Positions 1 to 12,384 of a stretch of DNA of 64,000 bases are shown piece by piece. The stretch is taken from NCBI GenBank assembly GCA_002914805.1, contig JXTB01000119.1, forward strand, positions 607,117-671,116. The letters run 5' to 3'. Every line of letters starts with the position of its first letter. Position 1 is the stretch's first letter. This DNA is from Parasponia andersonii. Its lineage: Eukaryota > Streptophyta > Magnoliopsida > Rosales > Cannabaceae. A model generated the notes under the pieces. That model worked only from the letters and a program-made list of their open reading frames with translations, did no database searches and was not told where the DNA came from. The position numbers were made by a program, and so were the translations under genes.

Positions 1-354
1 TAAAGTATTAGAGGCGTTTTATATTGAGAATATTAATAAATTATACAAAAAAAGCTCACCACTAATTATATATTTTCTTACGCCGTACATGAGAATTCTC
101 ATTTTACATTGGTAGAAAACAAAAATTAGTGTAGGAGTGGGTGATCCAGGGTCCAACCATTACTGGAAACTATTTTTAGGAAAAGAAGAATATATAATTG
201 AAAAATGAAAAGTATTAGACTTCATATTATTATTATTATTATTATTATTATTATGTCACTTTTTAGAAGTATAAATTTGGAATTTGCCCAAATGGCCCAA
301 TCCAACAATAAGGCAGGAAAACAATTTTTACATGCTATGATGTCAAGTAACCGG

Positions 355-372
355 CATGCATGCATGCATGCA
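355..372. promoter_or_regulatory. Tandem RY (CATGCA) repeat upstream of stachyose synthase
   Basis: An uninterrupted run of CATG units lies about 310 bases before the TATA box of the stachyose synthase gene. CATGCA is the RY core bound by plant B3 factors such as ABI3 and FUS3, which drive seed genes. Stachyose accumulates in seeds, so the site fits the gene. A simple-repeat origin is also possible; activity is inferred. Confidence 0.45.
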
Positions 373-682
373 TTCATATATGGGCTACATATATGCTTTA
401 ACATTAGTTTTTGACTATACTAAATTTTTGTTTTGACTAGTAGCTAAATTTCAAATTCTCTTCCCCAGTTTATCTTTGTGGGACGTAACAATGACTTATT
501 GACTTAGTCACTTTCATGAAACAACTAGTCGGTTTGTTTTAAAATAAGGAGGTTTCTTGGGCACCAAAGGCCGAGACCCAGAACAATATCAAAGCATAAA
601 GTTTTTTAATCCCAACAACCGTCCATCACTCCTATCTAGATAACTTCCTTGATTCTCATTATTTAATTCGACTTTTTCCATC

Positions 683-690
683 TATAAATA
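683..690 (+). promoter_or_regulatory. TATA box of the stachyose synthase gene
   Basis: TATAAATA lies in a clean context followed by a pyrimidine-rich stretch, predicting a start of transcription near 715 and a 5' UTR of about 450 bases. The rest of 1-1169 holds an (ATT)n microsatellite at about 223-254, several TTGAC W-box cores, an (AT)n run near 885-903 inside the predicted leader, and no other gene. Confidence 0.6.
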
Positions 691-1169
691 TATACATTCC
701 CTTCTCATTTCTTTCCATGCAACAAAACAAGTCCTAGTGTTCTCTTTCAGTGTTACAACTCCGTGAATCACTCTCGTAAAGATTCATTCATTACTTGCTT
801 CAATTGTTCTGCCTCACTTCAAACAACTCTTTCTTTCAAAGCTTCTATATCTGCCAAGTCAACTAAATGCTGTAATTTGCATACATATATATATATATAT
901 ATATTCAAGTCCTGAGACAATAAGAGCCGAAAAGATCTTAGTACTTTCCCTTTCACTGTCTAGACTCTGATTTGGACTTGATATCCAAGATTTGATTTCC
1001 AAATCAGTGACCCTTTCGGTTCTATTTAATCTATTCTCAACTGGGTTTTTCATATCATCCACCGTTCAACCCTTTAGCTCCATTTTTCTTCTTTCCGCGT
1101 CTGTTTCCTCAAATTATCTCTTATATTGATAAAAAAAAATCCCCTTGTTTTTATCTGTTTAACTCTCTA

Positions 1170-4081
1170 ATGGCACCCCCTAATGACCCGGTTAGTGCAG
1201 TCCATAATGTGTTCCGATCGGGGAGCCTGGAAAAGTACTTTCATTTGTCTAATGGAAAGCTTAGCGTTAAAGGTGTCCCTTTGCTCTCTGAAGTTCCCAA
1301 CAATGTCACTTTCAACCCGTTTTCTTCAGTATGCCAATCCTCTGGTGCTCCACTTCCCCTGCTTCAACGTGTCCAGTCCCTCTCTCATAAAGGTGGATTC
1401 CTCGGCTTTTACAAGGAGGAGCCGTCCGATAGGTTGACGAACTCTTTGGGAAATCTCAACGGCAGGGATTTTCTGAGCATCTTCAGGTTCAAAACGTGGT
1501 GGTCAACCATGTGGGTTGGAAACTCTGGCTCAGACTTGCAAATGGAGACCCAGTGGGTGCTCCTAGATGTTCCTGAGATCAAGTCTTATGTCATAATCAT
1601 TCCCATCATTGAGGGGAGTTTCAGGTCTGCTTTTCATCCTGGCTCTGATGGGCATGTCATGATCTGTGCCGAGAGCGGTTCTTCGCAAGTGAAAGCGTCG
1701 AGATTCGACGCCATAGCTTATGTTCATGCCTCTGATAATCCCTACACCTTGATGAAAGAGGCTTATAGTGCCATTAGAGTTCACCTTGATACTTTCAAGC
1801 TCTTCGAAGAGAAGAGAGCCCCTAATTTGGTTGACAAATTTGGTTGGTGTACTTGGGATGCCTTTTATTTGACTGTAGAACCTGTTGGCATATTTCATGG
1901 AGTGAAGGAATTCGATGAAGGTGGTGTTGCTCCGAGGTTTCTCATAATCGACGATGGCTGGCAAAGCATCAACATAGATGGTGAGGACCCGAATGAGGAT
2001 GCCAAGAATCTAGTCCTTGGCGGGACTCAAATGACTGCCAGGCTCTACCGACTTGATGAGTGTAAGAAGTTCAGAAACTACAAAGGCGGGTCTTTGTTGG
2101 GTCCCGAGACTCCAAAATTCGATCCTAAAAAGCCGAAACTGCTCATCTCAAAGGCGATCGAGATAGAACACGCTCAGAAAGATCGTGACAAGGCGATTCA
2201 ATCGGGAGCAACCGATGTGTCTGAGTTTGAACACAAGATTCAGAAGCTGAAACAAGAGTTGGATGAAATTTTTGGCGGTGAAGCTTTGACCGAAGGCTGC
2301 AGAAGCTGTTCATGCAAGGCTGAAAACTATGGAATGAAGGCTTTCACAAGGGATTTGAGGACCAGGTTCAAAGGCTTAGATGATATTTATGTTTGGCACG
2401 CTCTATGTGGTGCCTGGGGTGGAGTCAGGCCTGGCTCAACTCATCTTGATTCAAAGGTAGTTTCATGCAAACTCTCTCCTGGCCTTGATGGGACTATGAG
2501 TGATCTTGCCGTGGTGAAGATCGTAGAGGGTGGGATTGGACTTGTTAATCCTAATCAGGGTGGTGATTTCTATGATTCTATGCACTCCTACCTTGCAAAA
2601 GTTGGTATCACAGGAGTCAAAGTTGATGTTATTCACGTAAGTAAATCTATATGTGACACGTTTCAGCTTTTTAATATATATTTTTAAATTTGCCTAGATT
2701 TATGTTTGAATGGTTAAAATATCCTATGTACGCAGACTCTTGAATATGTGCCTGAAGAATATGGAGGCAGAGTGGAGCTTGCTAAGGCTTATTACAAGGG
2801 GCTGACCAATTCTCTTGAGAAGAACTTCAATGGGAGTGGACTCATCTCTAGCATGCAACAATGCAACGACTTCTTTTTCCTTGGGACAAAGCAAATTTCT
2901 ATGGGAAGAGTAGGTAAGAAAAGGGTTTTGTGCTTTTTCTAATATAAATAAACAAATAAATACTTGTACAATTATTCAGGTAGATTTATTCACGCACACT
3001 CAATTTTTTTTTTAATTTATTGTTTGTAGGGGATGATTTTTGGTTTCAGGATCCAAATGGAGACCCCATGGGAGTTTATTGGTTACAAGGGGTTCATATG
3101 ATTCACTGTGCCTATAACAGCATGTGGATGGGTCAGATCATACAGCCTGACTGGGATATGTTCCAATCTGACCATTTATGTGCCAAATTCCATGCTGGAT
3201 CAAGGGCCATCTGTGGAGGACCTGTTTATGTTAGTGACTCAGTTGGGGGCCACGATTTTGATCTCCTAAAGAAGCTTGTGTACCCTGATGGTACTATTCC
3301 CAAGTGTCAGCATTTTGCCCTACCAACCAGAGACTGCCTTTTCAAGAACCCTTTATTTGACAAGAAGACCATTCTCAAGATTTGGAACTTCAACAAGGTA
3401 GGATATTTCATATTTTTATTCAACTCTTACAACTTTCTCTATTTGGGGTTGTGTTTTTTAGAGTTTAAATCGTCACAATCACTAACTTATTGAAATATTT
3501 ATCAGTATGGAGGCGTGATTGGAGCTTTTAACTGCCAAGGAGCTGGTTGGGACCCTAAGGAGCAAAGAATCAAGGGCTACTCTGAGTGTTACAAGCCAAT
3601 GTCTGGTTCAGTCCATGTTAGTGAGATTGAATGGGACCAAAAATTAGAGGCTGCCCAGATGGGAAAAGCTGAAGAATATGTTGTCTACCTCAGCGAGGCT
3701 GGGGAACTTCGTCTAATGACCCCAAAATCTGACGCCATTAAGTTCACTATTCAACCATCTACCTTTGAGATTTTCAGCTTTGTCCCAGTTGAGAAGCTTG
3801 GTAGCAGTATCAAGTTTGCCCCGGTAGGACTCACAGACATGTTCAATAGTGGAGGGACCATACAAGAACTGGACTACAAACCCTCTGGAGCGGGTTTTGG
3901 TGCCCACATCAAAGTCAAAGGTGGCGGGAATTTCTTGGCTTACTCAAGTAAGTCCCCCAAGAAGTGTCGGTTGAATGGTGCTGACGTGGGGTTTGAGTGC
4001 TCTACAGATGGAAAACTGGCCTTGAGTATTCCTTGGATTGAAGAGGCTAGTGGAGTTTCTGATGTGCTTTTTACCTTCTAA
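1170..4081 (+). CDS. STS: Stachyose synthase (raffinose synthase family, GH36), four exons
   Basis: Transfers galactose from galactinol to raffinose to give stachyose and myo-inositol, in raffinose-family oligosaccharide synthesis for phloem and seeds. Exons read 1170-2636, 2736-2913, 3030-3397 and 3506-4081; every junction is GT-AG and the phases join to one frame of 862 residues, close to the usual 850-880. Visible motifs are IIDDGWQ near residue 261, KVD at 484-486 (nucleophile region of the family) and YVSDS with Asp near 618, the likely acid/base region. An insert of about 80 residues rich in Lys and Glu (roughly 305-385), between the DDGWQ motif and the YVWHALCGAWGG block, is typical of stachyose synthase and lacking in raffinose synthases, which is why I prefer STS. 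The frame looks intact. The start is the first ATG after the TATA box and matches the family N-terminus. Substrate choice (raffinose versus sucrose) is inferred from the insert. Confidence 0.93.
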
Positions 4082-7000
4082 TAAATATTTGATTATCTTG
4101 TTTAATGTAGTTTAGTCATGGTGAAAAAAATCTTAGGATACCGTGACAAATAATAATCTTTATTTTGAATGTGGGGAGTTTAGTATTTTACTCTATGGTT
4201 GTATTATCATATATTTTCAAGTTATATAATATCCACTATTTATGTATTTGGCAACATGAAGTTATTATAAGAATTGGACCATGAAAAATTGCTTCATTTC
4301 CACCATGCCTTAAACTGCCGTTTGTTATGTTAGATCAGAGTTTGCCAATTCATTGAATTCAATTACTTCATATTGATATAGTATATTTTAAATAACAGAG
4401 CTACCTATTTTGTTGTGTTTGACTCAACTCAATTGGTGTTCCAAATTAATTGAATCAACAGGCTACCCCATTGTTGGTGTACAACTCGAGCATTCACTAA
4501 GATAAATTAACACGCAAAACTATAGCAAAACATGCAAGGTCCAAAAAACACACAAGAAATGACTTGGCACACACTAGATAATAGAAGACAGCCTAGAAAC
4601 TTCAAAACTCTTTAAGTGTTGTTTTAACTTGAGATAACAAATGAAGTTAGATTCGGAAAATTAATTCAACTTATTTAGACAAATATATTTATATATATGT
4701 ATGTCATATTATAGTGCGATTTCCCCCACTTCCACGGCACGATGATGGCTTCTTAAACAATAAACCGCAAGAAAAAAGATGAAGATGATGCAGAAATGGG
4801 GCCATGGCCCATCAGAAGCACACGCTAGAATCTCTCATGCATACCAGAATCCAGAAGTTTCTTTATAGGTTTCCCTTTTTGTCTTTCTTGTGGACAGTCA
4901 TTAAGTCGGTAACTAATCGCTCCTTATTAAAGTAGCCGTCAAAATGTAAATCAATTGTATACGTTTAAGTACTTTATTGATATTGTTCAAAGTAAACATA
5001 TTTTATAATATCAGCTGCCTTTTCAAATTTGAATATCATTATATCAAGGAAATAATATCATTATTAAAATGATTCGAATTATATGAAGGAATTAAATAAT
5101 GTCATAATCACTCTTTTTACTTATTATCTTGATATCTTTCACCTAGTTTTGCTTGTTTTGAAAACAGATAGCACAGTGCGTGTATTATATATTTCAAAGA
5201 AAAAACAACAAACATTTTCAGTCTAGATGATAAGGAAAAGGGAAGACAAATTGTAATGGTTTATCCCTTATTGGTGGATAAAAAGGGATAGAAGCATTAT
5301 AAAAATTTTACGAGGGTCATTCGTAGACTTAGCCTGATAAGCAATCACTCGAGGGGTAAAGTTGAAATTCCTTGCATCTTTTTTTTAAAAAAAAAAAAAA
5401 AGAAAAACAAATATTTTGTATTTTTTAAATATATATTTGGTAGAGAAACCAAATCTAATAAATTAAATTATTGAAAAGGGTACGCATTTGATATAATTAT
5501 TTTGGTTAGTTGCTTCTAACTTTTGGTATAGTAAATTGAAGTAGCCGAGTTGCCGATCGAGTTGGTTGCTTTCAAACTTAAAAACGATTTTAAATCTTCT
5601 GTTAATAAATATATAAGAAATGATATATTTTCCTTAGCATTATAAACATATACACACGCATATTACATATGTATAATTAGGAGTACCCCTGGTCTCTTAC
5701 CACATGTTCCAGCTGGAAACAAACACGTGGATCGGAGTTGTCTGATATGGATATTGAAGTAGCTTCATGATACGTGCCATTTGGCTCAAATGGACACTCA
5801 AAAAAATTTTCAACGCCTCAAATGTCAAAGCAGAAGCAGAGTGCACCAGAAATGAACCTAATACCGCATAACTTATATATCTTATTAGTCACTCCCAACT
5901 GGATTTCGTCAATGGGAAGATAGGAAATTCAAATTTTTTAAAAAAAAAATTAAAAAAGAGGATAAGAATAGTCATGAAAATTTGTTCACATCAGCAAAAT
6001 ACACCGGTGTGGTTACAACATTGGACAGTACTAGATATTTAAGAACATGGAGTTTGGATAAAGCTATGTGCAGTCAATGTTGGTTCTAACTGCCTGTCAA
6101 TTTTTCTTAGGGAAAACACTAAAAAGTGGGGGTTTTTTTTTTCGAACAAAGAAATAAATAAACTAAAGAAAATACAAAATAAGAGCGAAACAAGGAAAGT
6201 GAAAGTTTGATAGGTGGTTTTGTTGGTTAAGACGCGTTTTAGTTATCATAATATAGCATTATCCGGTTCTTTTTGGTCGGTCAAATACTATTTGTGACAC
6301 TTTGTTGGAAGGGAAAAGGAAAGCTGAGATTAGAGAACTAAGAAATTAAAATATTCTTACCTAAGGTAGGGATCGTTAGACCGAAACAACTGTCACGGGT
6401 AACTAACTAACTAACTAATCCATGATTTGTGGCTTCGAACGAAACATCTTTTTTGTTTCCTTAATTTTGACTATTCCGAAGATTTTTTTTTTTTGGTGAA
6501 GGATTTGACACACTTGACCGTGGATGTAATCCTAATTTAGTGCACACACGTATGATGATTATGTTTCATTTACGATGCATGCATATATTCATATGAGATC
6601 ATACATTACTTACATGCATGTGAGTATTTCCGGCCCAAAACAATTGACATGTATACATATATTACGTGTGTAATTAGTAAATTGAAATAGTATGAATCTT
6701 TTGTGGGATTTCTTAACCAGCAAACGGGTATGTCATTCATCAATGAAGTAAATAGATACACGTATAATTCGTTTATCTTTTTTTTTTCTGGAGAAGCATT
6801 TACTAAATAATAATAATAATAATAAATAAATTTATTATTGTGGATTTTAGTGTTGAACTAACGTGTCACACACGTCACGTCTCTAAATGGTATTCTTAAA
6901 CCTAGATTTGATATTGGCGTAGTCGGTATAATTTAAAAAAAAGCTATAAATAAACTTTTCACTGAGATTTTGTGGGACACTCACCATTTCTCCTCCTTTG

Positions 7001-7830
7001 AAATGATGTTAGAATGATATACAATAATCAATGAAGTATTTTACTTGTAAGGAACAAGTGAGAGACAAGAAGGAGAAATCAAGAAAAGATAAGTAACGTT
7101 TTGGGCAATTGTCAGGGCTCACATCATGTAGTGGAAAGAAGTACTATTATAATAACTCTGTGGTTCTAAGATTATTAAGATCGGTGGCCACGTATCTCCT
7201 AAAATAGAATAGTGAAATGTATCTCACCAACTTCTGGGATGGACACGAGTAAGTAAGAATTTATGTGTCATTCCCTGCACACATGATGCTTAAGTTACAG
7301 TTGTAGAAGCTCCAGCAGGAATGGTCGACCTTGGGGTGAAGGTGCTCATGCTTGGTACGAATGATCAGATTTCATCAGCGGTGCTAACCTCGTTTACTGG
7401 GTGTCATCTGACCACATGTTTCCTTAGGGCCGGTCGTTCTTGGTAGGGTTGGGCTTGAAGTTGTTCAATCTAGATTGTACCTTTAATCTTCTTTATCGAC
7501 CTACGTCGGATAGGCCTTAATTCATGGTAGCAAAATGACACGTCGTTTTGCACCATGCGTCTATTTGCCACACGTGTCTATATCATTAATTGGTCGAAAA
7601 AATCAAATCCAACACATATAATTGGTTAAACATGCAATTTTTTATGTTGAATCATTTCTGAATTACCTAATATATGTGATTTTTTTTTTTTTGGAGTTTA
7701 GTACAGTTAGTTTATAGGAAGATGAATTGATGATGCTTGCCTAGATTAGTGCCCTTTACACAATTTATTTTCTTTTTAAAGGCTGATGTTGTTTATAGAT
7801 TTTGTCATCGTTTTTCATTGATGCCTTTTT
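4082..7830. other. Intergenic stretch after stachyose synthase; no gene seen
   Basis: An AATAAA overlaps the stop codon of the upstream gene (4080-4085) and others follow, so the mRNA probably ends within a few hundred bases. The rest is AT-rich with homopolymers, a CTAA run near 6400 and a short (AAT)n run near 6809-6835. A moderately GC-richer stretch at about 7060-7600 contains CACGTCGTTTTG but no reading frame or recognisable domain. Confidence 0.5.
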
Positions 7831-7831
7831 T

Positions 7832-7833
7832 AA

Positions 7834-7886
<53 letters not shown>
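7832..7886. repeat. (TA)n microsatellite
   Basis: About 55 bases of alternating TA, broken by two TATG units. Open frames across it are artefacts of the repeat. The flanks carry several dispersed ATTGTCGTTT words that recur near 8700 and 27200. Confidence 0.85.
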
Positions 7887-7888
<2 letters not shown>

Positions 7889-8135
7889 TATTGCCGTTTA
7901 TATTTTCAGGTTGATTTCCATTTCTGTCATCATGATATGTTGATGTTGTTTGCAGAGTTTTATTGTCGTTTATTTGATCTAATTGTCATTTTTGTTAATC
8001 TCTTTGGGAAGTGTATGATACTTTTTTTTTAAAATGTTTGATGGTGTTAATTTCTTGAGTTATGTCTTTCTCTTGTTTATTATCGTTTTGAAATCTGTTG
8101 TAGTTTTTAATGTAGAGATCATGTAGAGATATAAA

Positions 8136-8614
8136 GTAGGCTAGGTCAGTCTGGTCCGATCCACGTTTGATAAACCTATATGGACTTTGTAATGTGTCTA
8201 GGTCCAATCCCCCTAAAATATGAGTTGGACTAGCCTGACTCATATTCTTATTAAGGGGCATGACACAGTATGCAAGCCCAATCCACATTTTATGTGGATT
8301 TAAATAGATCGTGCCTAAGTGAGTTGTGCTTATACATGCCAAATTTAGGCTATAATTTAGACCTAATTTTGTTATTATTCTAGCTTTAAAATATTAAATA
8401 TAAGCCTAAAATTCATTCATATTTTTTTTAATTTAAAAAAATTAAAAATAAACATAAATAAATAAATAAATAATATTAAAAATATATATGAAATATATTT
8501 AAAATTATATACTAAATATTGGTATAATATAGGCCGATAGAAATGTGGGTCGAACCTTGAGCCTATTATTTGAGGTCCGACTCGTCCCTTATTATATGTA
8601 ATGGGTTAGCCTAC
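8136..8614. mobile_element. MITE-like inverted-repeat candidate, about 480 bp
   Basis: GTAGGCTA at 8136-8143 is answered by TAGCCTAC at 8607-8614. Between them the sequence is full of GGTC/GGAC words and a nested palindrome (ATATGAGT ... ACTCATAT near 8218-8245). Length, the terminal inversion and the absence of coding fit a non-autonomous DNA transposon. I could not identify a target-site duplication, so the edges and class are uncertain. Confidence 0.3.
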
Positions 8615-9216
8615 GCCACGTAATATGAGCTTGGGCAGAAGAGTAGGTACCAGATTTTTTCAAATGTGGATGTTGTTTATATTCTTTCTTTTCTACGTTT
8701 ATTGTCGTTTTTCAATGATGTCGTTTTATATTTTTGGTTTTGAGTTTGTCGTTCAGAAAGTTGACGTCGGTTGTAGATTGTTTTTGTTGTTTTCCTCCTC
8801 TTCTTCTTCTCTCTTCCTTAGTCCTATCTCGAGACGGTTGTAGTACTTGGATGTAAGTCGGCTATTCGAGGTGGTAAATTACAACGTTAGATCGAACTCG
8901 TTTAGATCATGTCAGTTCAAGTGTTCAACTCTCCTTATTATTAAAATAATAATTTAATTTGGCGCTCACTTTAAGATTCATCTCCAATGTGTCCATAATT
9001 CCACTTGTTTTTTTTGTCCATAATTCCATAATATAATAGTCGTTTGTATTTATAATTTTTACTTCTTCTTTTTTTTAAAAAAAAAAAAATACATATTACT
9101 TTTACTTGTAAGATGTCTTTTCTACCTATTAATTATTGTTAATAATCTACCTAAATTTTAATCTTCCAATTTTTCTTTGAAAGGTTTTATCTAACTACTC
9201 ACTATAACATAAGCGT

Positions 9217-10102
9217 ATAATACTATAATATAAGCATATAATAATGTATGTTACTTTTATCCAATATTTGATAAAAAATACATTTTTGGGGGAAGGAGAT
9301 GAAAATAATAATTTATTTAGCATGAAGTTACATCTTCTCGGCAAACATTTCACAATTTCTTTTTTCAAGAAAACGTATTTCTTTTTTTTTTTTTTGGGTA
9401 TGAATATTAATAATTGGTATTGATTCTATTGAGACGTAGGCATGAAGCATAAATTCATTTATTGGAAACATTTTTGGGGGGTTAAAACATTGACACATAG
9501 CTATAAAATAAAAAATAAAAAAAAGGCTATAATGATGTGGAGTAAACGACATCGTATTGTCCTAAAAAAAAAAAAAGAAAGTTCCAACCACTGAAAAATT
9601 AAAAAAGAAAAGAAGAGAAAAAACCTAACACCCAAATTTCGTCTGAAACATATATGCTCTCCTCAACAAAAGCTGCCGCCGTAGGCTAAAATGGTTGTTA
9701 AGGAGAGCGTGTGTATTATTTTTTATAATACTATAATATAAGCATATAATAATATATGTTACTTTTTATCCAACATTTGATAAAAAAAATACTTTTTTTT
9801 TTGGGAAGGAGATAAAAATAATAATTCATTTAGCATGAAGTTACATTTTCTCGGCAAACATTTCACAATTTTTTTTAAGAAAACGTATTTCTTTTTTTTT
9901 TGGTATGAATATTAATATTTAGTATTGACTCTATTGAGACATAGGCAGGAAGCATAAATCCATTTAGTGGAAATGTTTTTGGGGGGCTAAAACATTGACA
10001 CGTAGCTATAAAATAAATAAATAAAAATTATAATGGCGTAGAATAAACGACATCGCATTGTCCTACAAAAGAAAAAAAGTCTTAACCACTGAAAAAAAAA
10101 AA

Positions 10103-10138
<36 letters not shown>

Positions 10139-11280
10139 AACACCAAATTTGGTTTGAAACAAATACGCTCTCCTCAACCCGAGGCGCTACCACAGGCCAA
10201 AGACCCACAGTAGTTGAAGGAGCGTGTTTGTTACTTTTTATAATACTATAATATAAGCATATAATAATGTAGGTTACTTTTTATCCAATATTTGATAAAA
10301 AAAAATACAGTTTTTTTTGGGAAAGAGATGAAAATAATAATTCATTTAGTATGAAGTTACATCTTCTCGATAAACATTTCACAATTTTTTTTTTAAGAAA
10401 ATGTATTTCTTTTTTTTTTTTTTGGTGTGAACATTAATATTTGGTATTGATGCTATTGAGACGTAGGCAGGAAGCATAAATCCATTTACTAAAAATGTTG
10501 TTAAGGGGCTAAAATATTAACGTGTAGCTATTAAAAAAAAAAAAGCTATAATAACGTAGAGTAATCGATATCGCATTGTCCTATAAAAGAAAGAAAGTGC
10601 CAACCACAGAAAAATAAAAATTAAAAAAAAAAAAAGAAAAGAAAAAACCTAACACCTAAATTTGGTCTGAAACACACGCGCTCCCCTCAACCAAAGGCGC
10701 TGCTGGCACAGGCTAAAGGCCCACAGCTGTTGAGGGAGCATGTGTATTACTTTTTATAATACTATAATATAAGCATATATTAATGCACGTTACTTTTTAT
10801 CAAACATTTAATAAAAAATACATTTTTTTAGAAGGAGATGAAAATAATAATTCATTTAGCATGTAGTTAAATCTTCTCGGCAAACATTTCACAATTTTTT
10901 TAAGAAAACATATTTCTTTTTTTTTTTTTGGTATGAATATTAATATTTGGCATTGACTCTATTGAGACGGAGGCAGGAAGCATAAATCCATTTACTGGAA
11001 ATATTTTAGGGGATAAAACATTGACACGTAGCTATAAAGTTAAAAAAAAAAAAAAAAAAAAAGGCTATATTGTTGTAGAGTAAACGACACTGTAGTGTCC
11101 TACAAACGAAAGAAAGTTCGAACCACTGAAAAAAAAAATTAAAAAAAAAAAAAACCTAACACCCAAATTTGGTCTGAAACATACATGCTCCCCTCAATCA
11201 ACGAAGGCCTACGACTGTTGAGGAGAGCGTGTGTGTTACTTTTTATAATACTATAATATAAGTATATAATAATGTATCTT
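9217..11280. repeat. Tandem array: four ~0.5 kb units plus the start of a fifth
   Basis: The phrase ATAATACTATAATATAAG begins at 9217, 9725, 10240, 10756 and 11245, giving periods of 508, 515, 516 and 489 bases. In each unit the same landmarks follow in order: a GGAGATGAAAATAATAAT block, a TCTCGGCAAACATTTCACAA-like block, TATTGAGACGTAGGCAGGAAGC or close variants, a CGACATCGTATTGTCCT-like block, and an imperfect inverted repeat (CTCCTCAAC ... GTTGAGGAG type) just before the next unit. Differences are substitutions and length changes in A/T runs. No unit has a long open frame. I see no LTR, primer-binding site or terminal inverted repeat, so the class is unknown. Confidence 0.85.
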
Positions 11281-12203
11281 AATTGGTATTTTATTTAATT
11301 CAGTTTACAGTCTCATTTGAAGCGTTCAAACATTATAAACTACAATTTTTATTTTTTTAAGCTCATTCTGGATGTCAATATCGTAAATTTATGTTTTTTT
11401 AATTATTATTATTTTTATTTGAGTTCCATTCTACCGAGTCAAATGAAAGTAAGTGAGGAAAAAAAATTGGAAAAAGTTGCTGGGAGGGGAATTAATGAAG
11501 TTTTGAATATGAAAATAAAAGTCCCAAAGGAGGAAACTTTTGAGGTTTCAGAGGCTAAAGGAAGAATAAGCAAATGATTGATTGTGATGGGTGGATTAAA
11601 GAGACAATAGCAATTAATTTGGAGATTCGTATTAACTAGAGTGAGTGTCTGGGTGTAAATATCAGTGTGTGCTATTTTTGCATGTAGTATTTCTTTCCAT
11701 ATTCGGAAACTTTTTTTTTAATTATTATTATTATTGTCATTGTGAACATTTTTTATTTTTAATTTTGTCTCATTCTTGAATGAAGTTCCTATATGATGGG
11801 GTTTGCTTATAATATTTACTAGCATTATGTATCTACTTTACTTGCATTTGTAAATTGTTATACAGATTGTTTTGGTCTTGGATGTGAGATGTCCTTACGT
11901 TAAGTGTTCGGTTCCTCAAACGAAAAAGGGCTGCTCCTCCTCCCTTTCGTGGGACTTTCTCTTCCCTCTTCCACCAAAATATCCCATTTTCTGTCCCTAG
12001 TCCCACCCTCTGAGGCTTGGTTTTACTTACCATTTTCAACTTTTTCCAATTGGTTTGCACGTGTTTTTTCCTTAAAAGCATTCTGTCTTTTTAAGGTTTT
12101 TTTTTTTTTTTTTCCAATTAATTTTTCCAAGTTGAAAAGAAAGGGCCAGACTTTTTATTTTTGTAAGTATCATCTCAATATGGATGACTACGTAAACCAA
12201 GAT
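11281..12203. other. Intergenic stretch left of the Copia element; no gene seen
   Basis: Contains short frames (for example 11317-11577) without recognisable domains, an (ATT)n run near 11721, and a pyrimidine-rich stretch at 11930-12010. It ends in CCAAGAT directly against the LTR that starts at 12204. Confidence 0.5.
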
Positions 12204-12370
12204 TGAAAAATGGTTTTTTTTTTTTTTTTTTTTTTCTGGTATTGATTCTGAAAATAGATACAATTTATAGGATTTATTTTTACTAAAATTATACTATCGT
12301 AATTATCTCCTAATTGATTACAAATATATAATTGTAATATTTTGTAATTAATTTATAAAATAATTCAACA
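12204..12370 (-). repeat. 3' LTR of the 12.2-18.8 kb Copia element
   Basis: About 167 bases, running TGAAAAATGG to AATTCAACA on the plus strand, so TG...CA in either sense. It is clearly similar to 19520-19684 and, more weakly, to 18690-18804. The adjoining bases CTCCCCTCAAG at 12371-12381 are the complement of a polypurine tract, as expected next to a 3' LTR of a minus-strand element. The left flank is CCAAGAT. Confidence 0.85.
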
Positions 12371-12384
12371 CTCCCCTCAAGTTG

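Noticed and set aside
1563..1964. 133-residue frame on the minus strand inside stachyose synthase exon 1
   Set aside because: It is antisense to well-conserved coding sequence and has no recognisable domain; a frame shadow.
7737..8032. Overlapping frames across the (TA)n run
   Set aside because: Composed of Ile/Tyr repeats from the microsatellite, no homology signal.
9217..11280. CRISPR-like reading of the repeat array
   Set aside because: Units are ~0.5 kb in eukaryotic DNA with no short direct repeat and spacer pattern.
9217..11280. Tandem LTR (TRIM) interpretation of the array
   Set aside because: No primer-binding site TGGTATCAGAGC or polypurine tract between units.
11317..11577. 86-residue frame, Lys/Glu rich at its C-terminus
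   Set aside because: No ATG context, domain or splice partner; low-complexity sequence in an AT-rich stretch.
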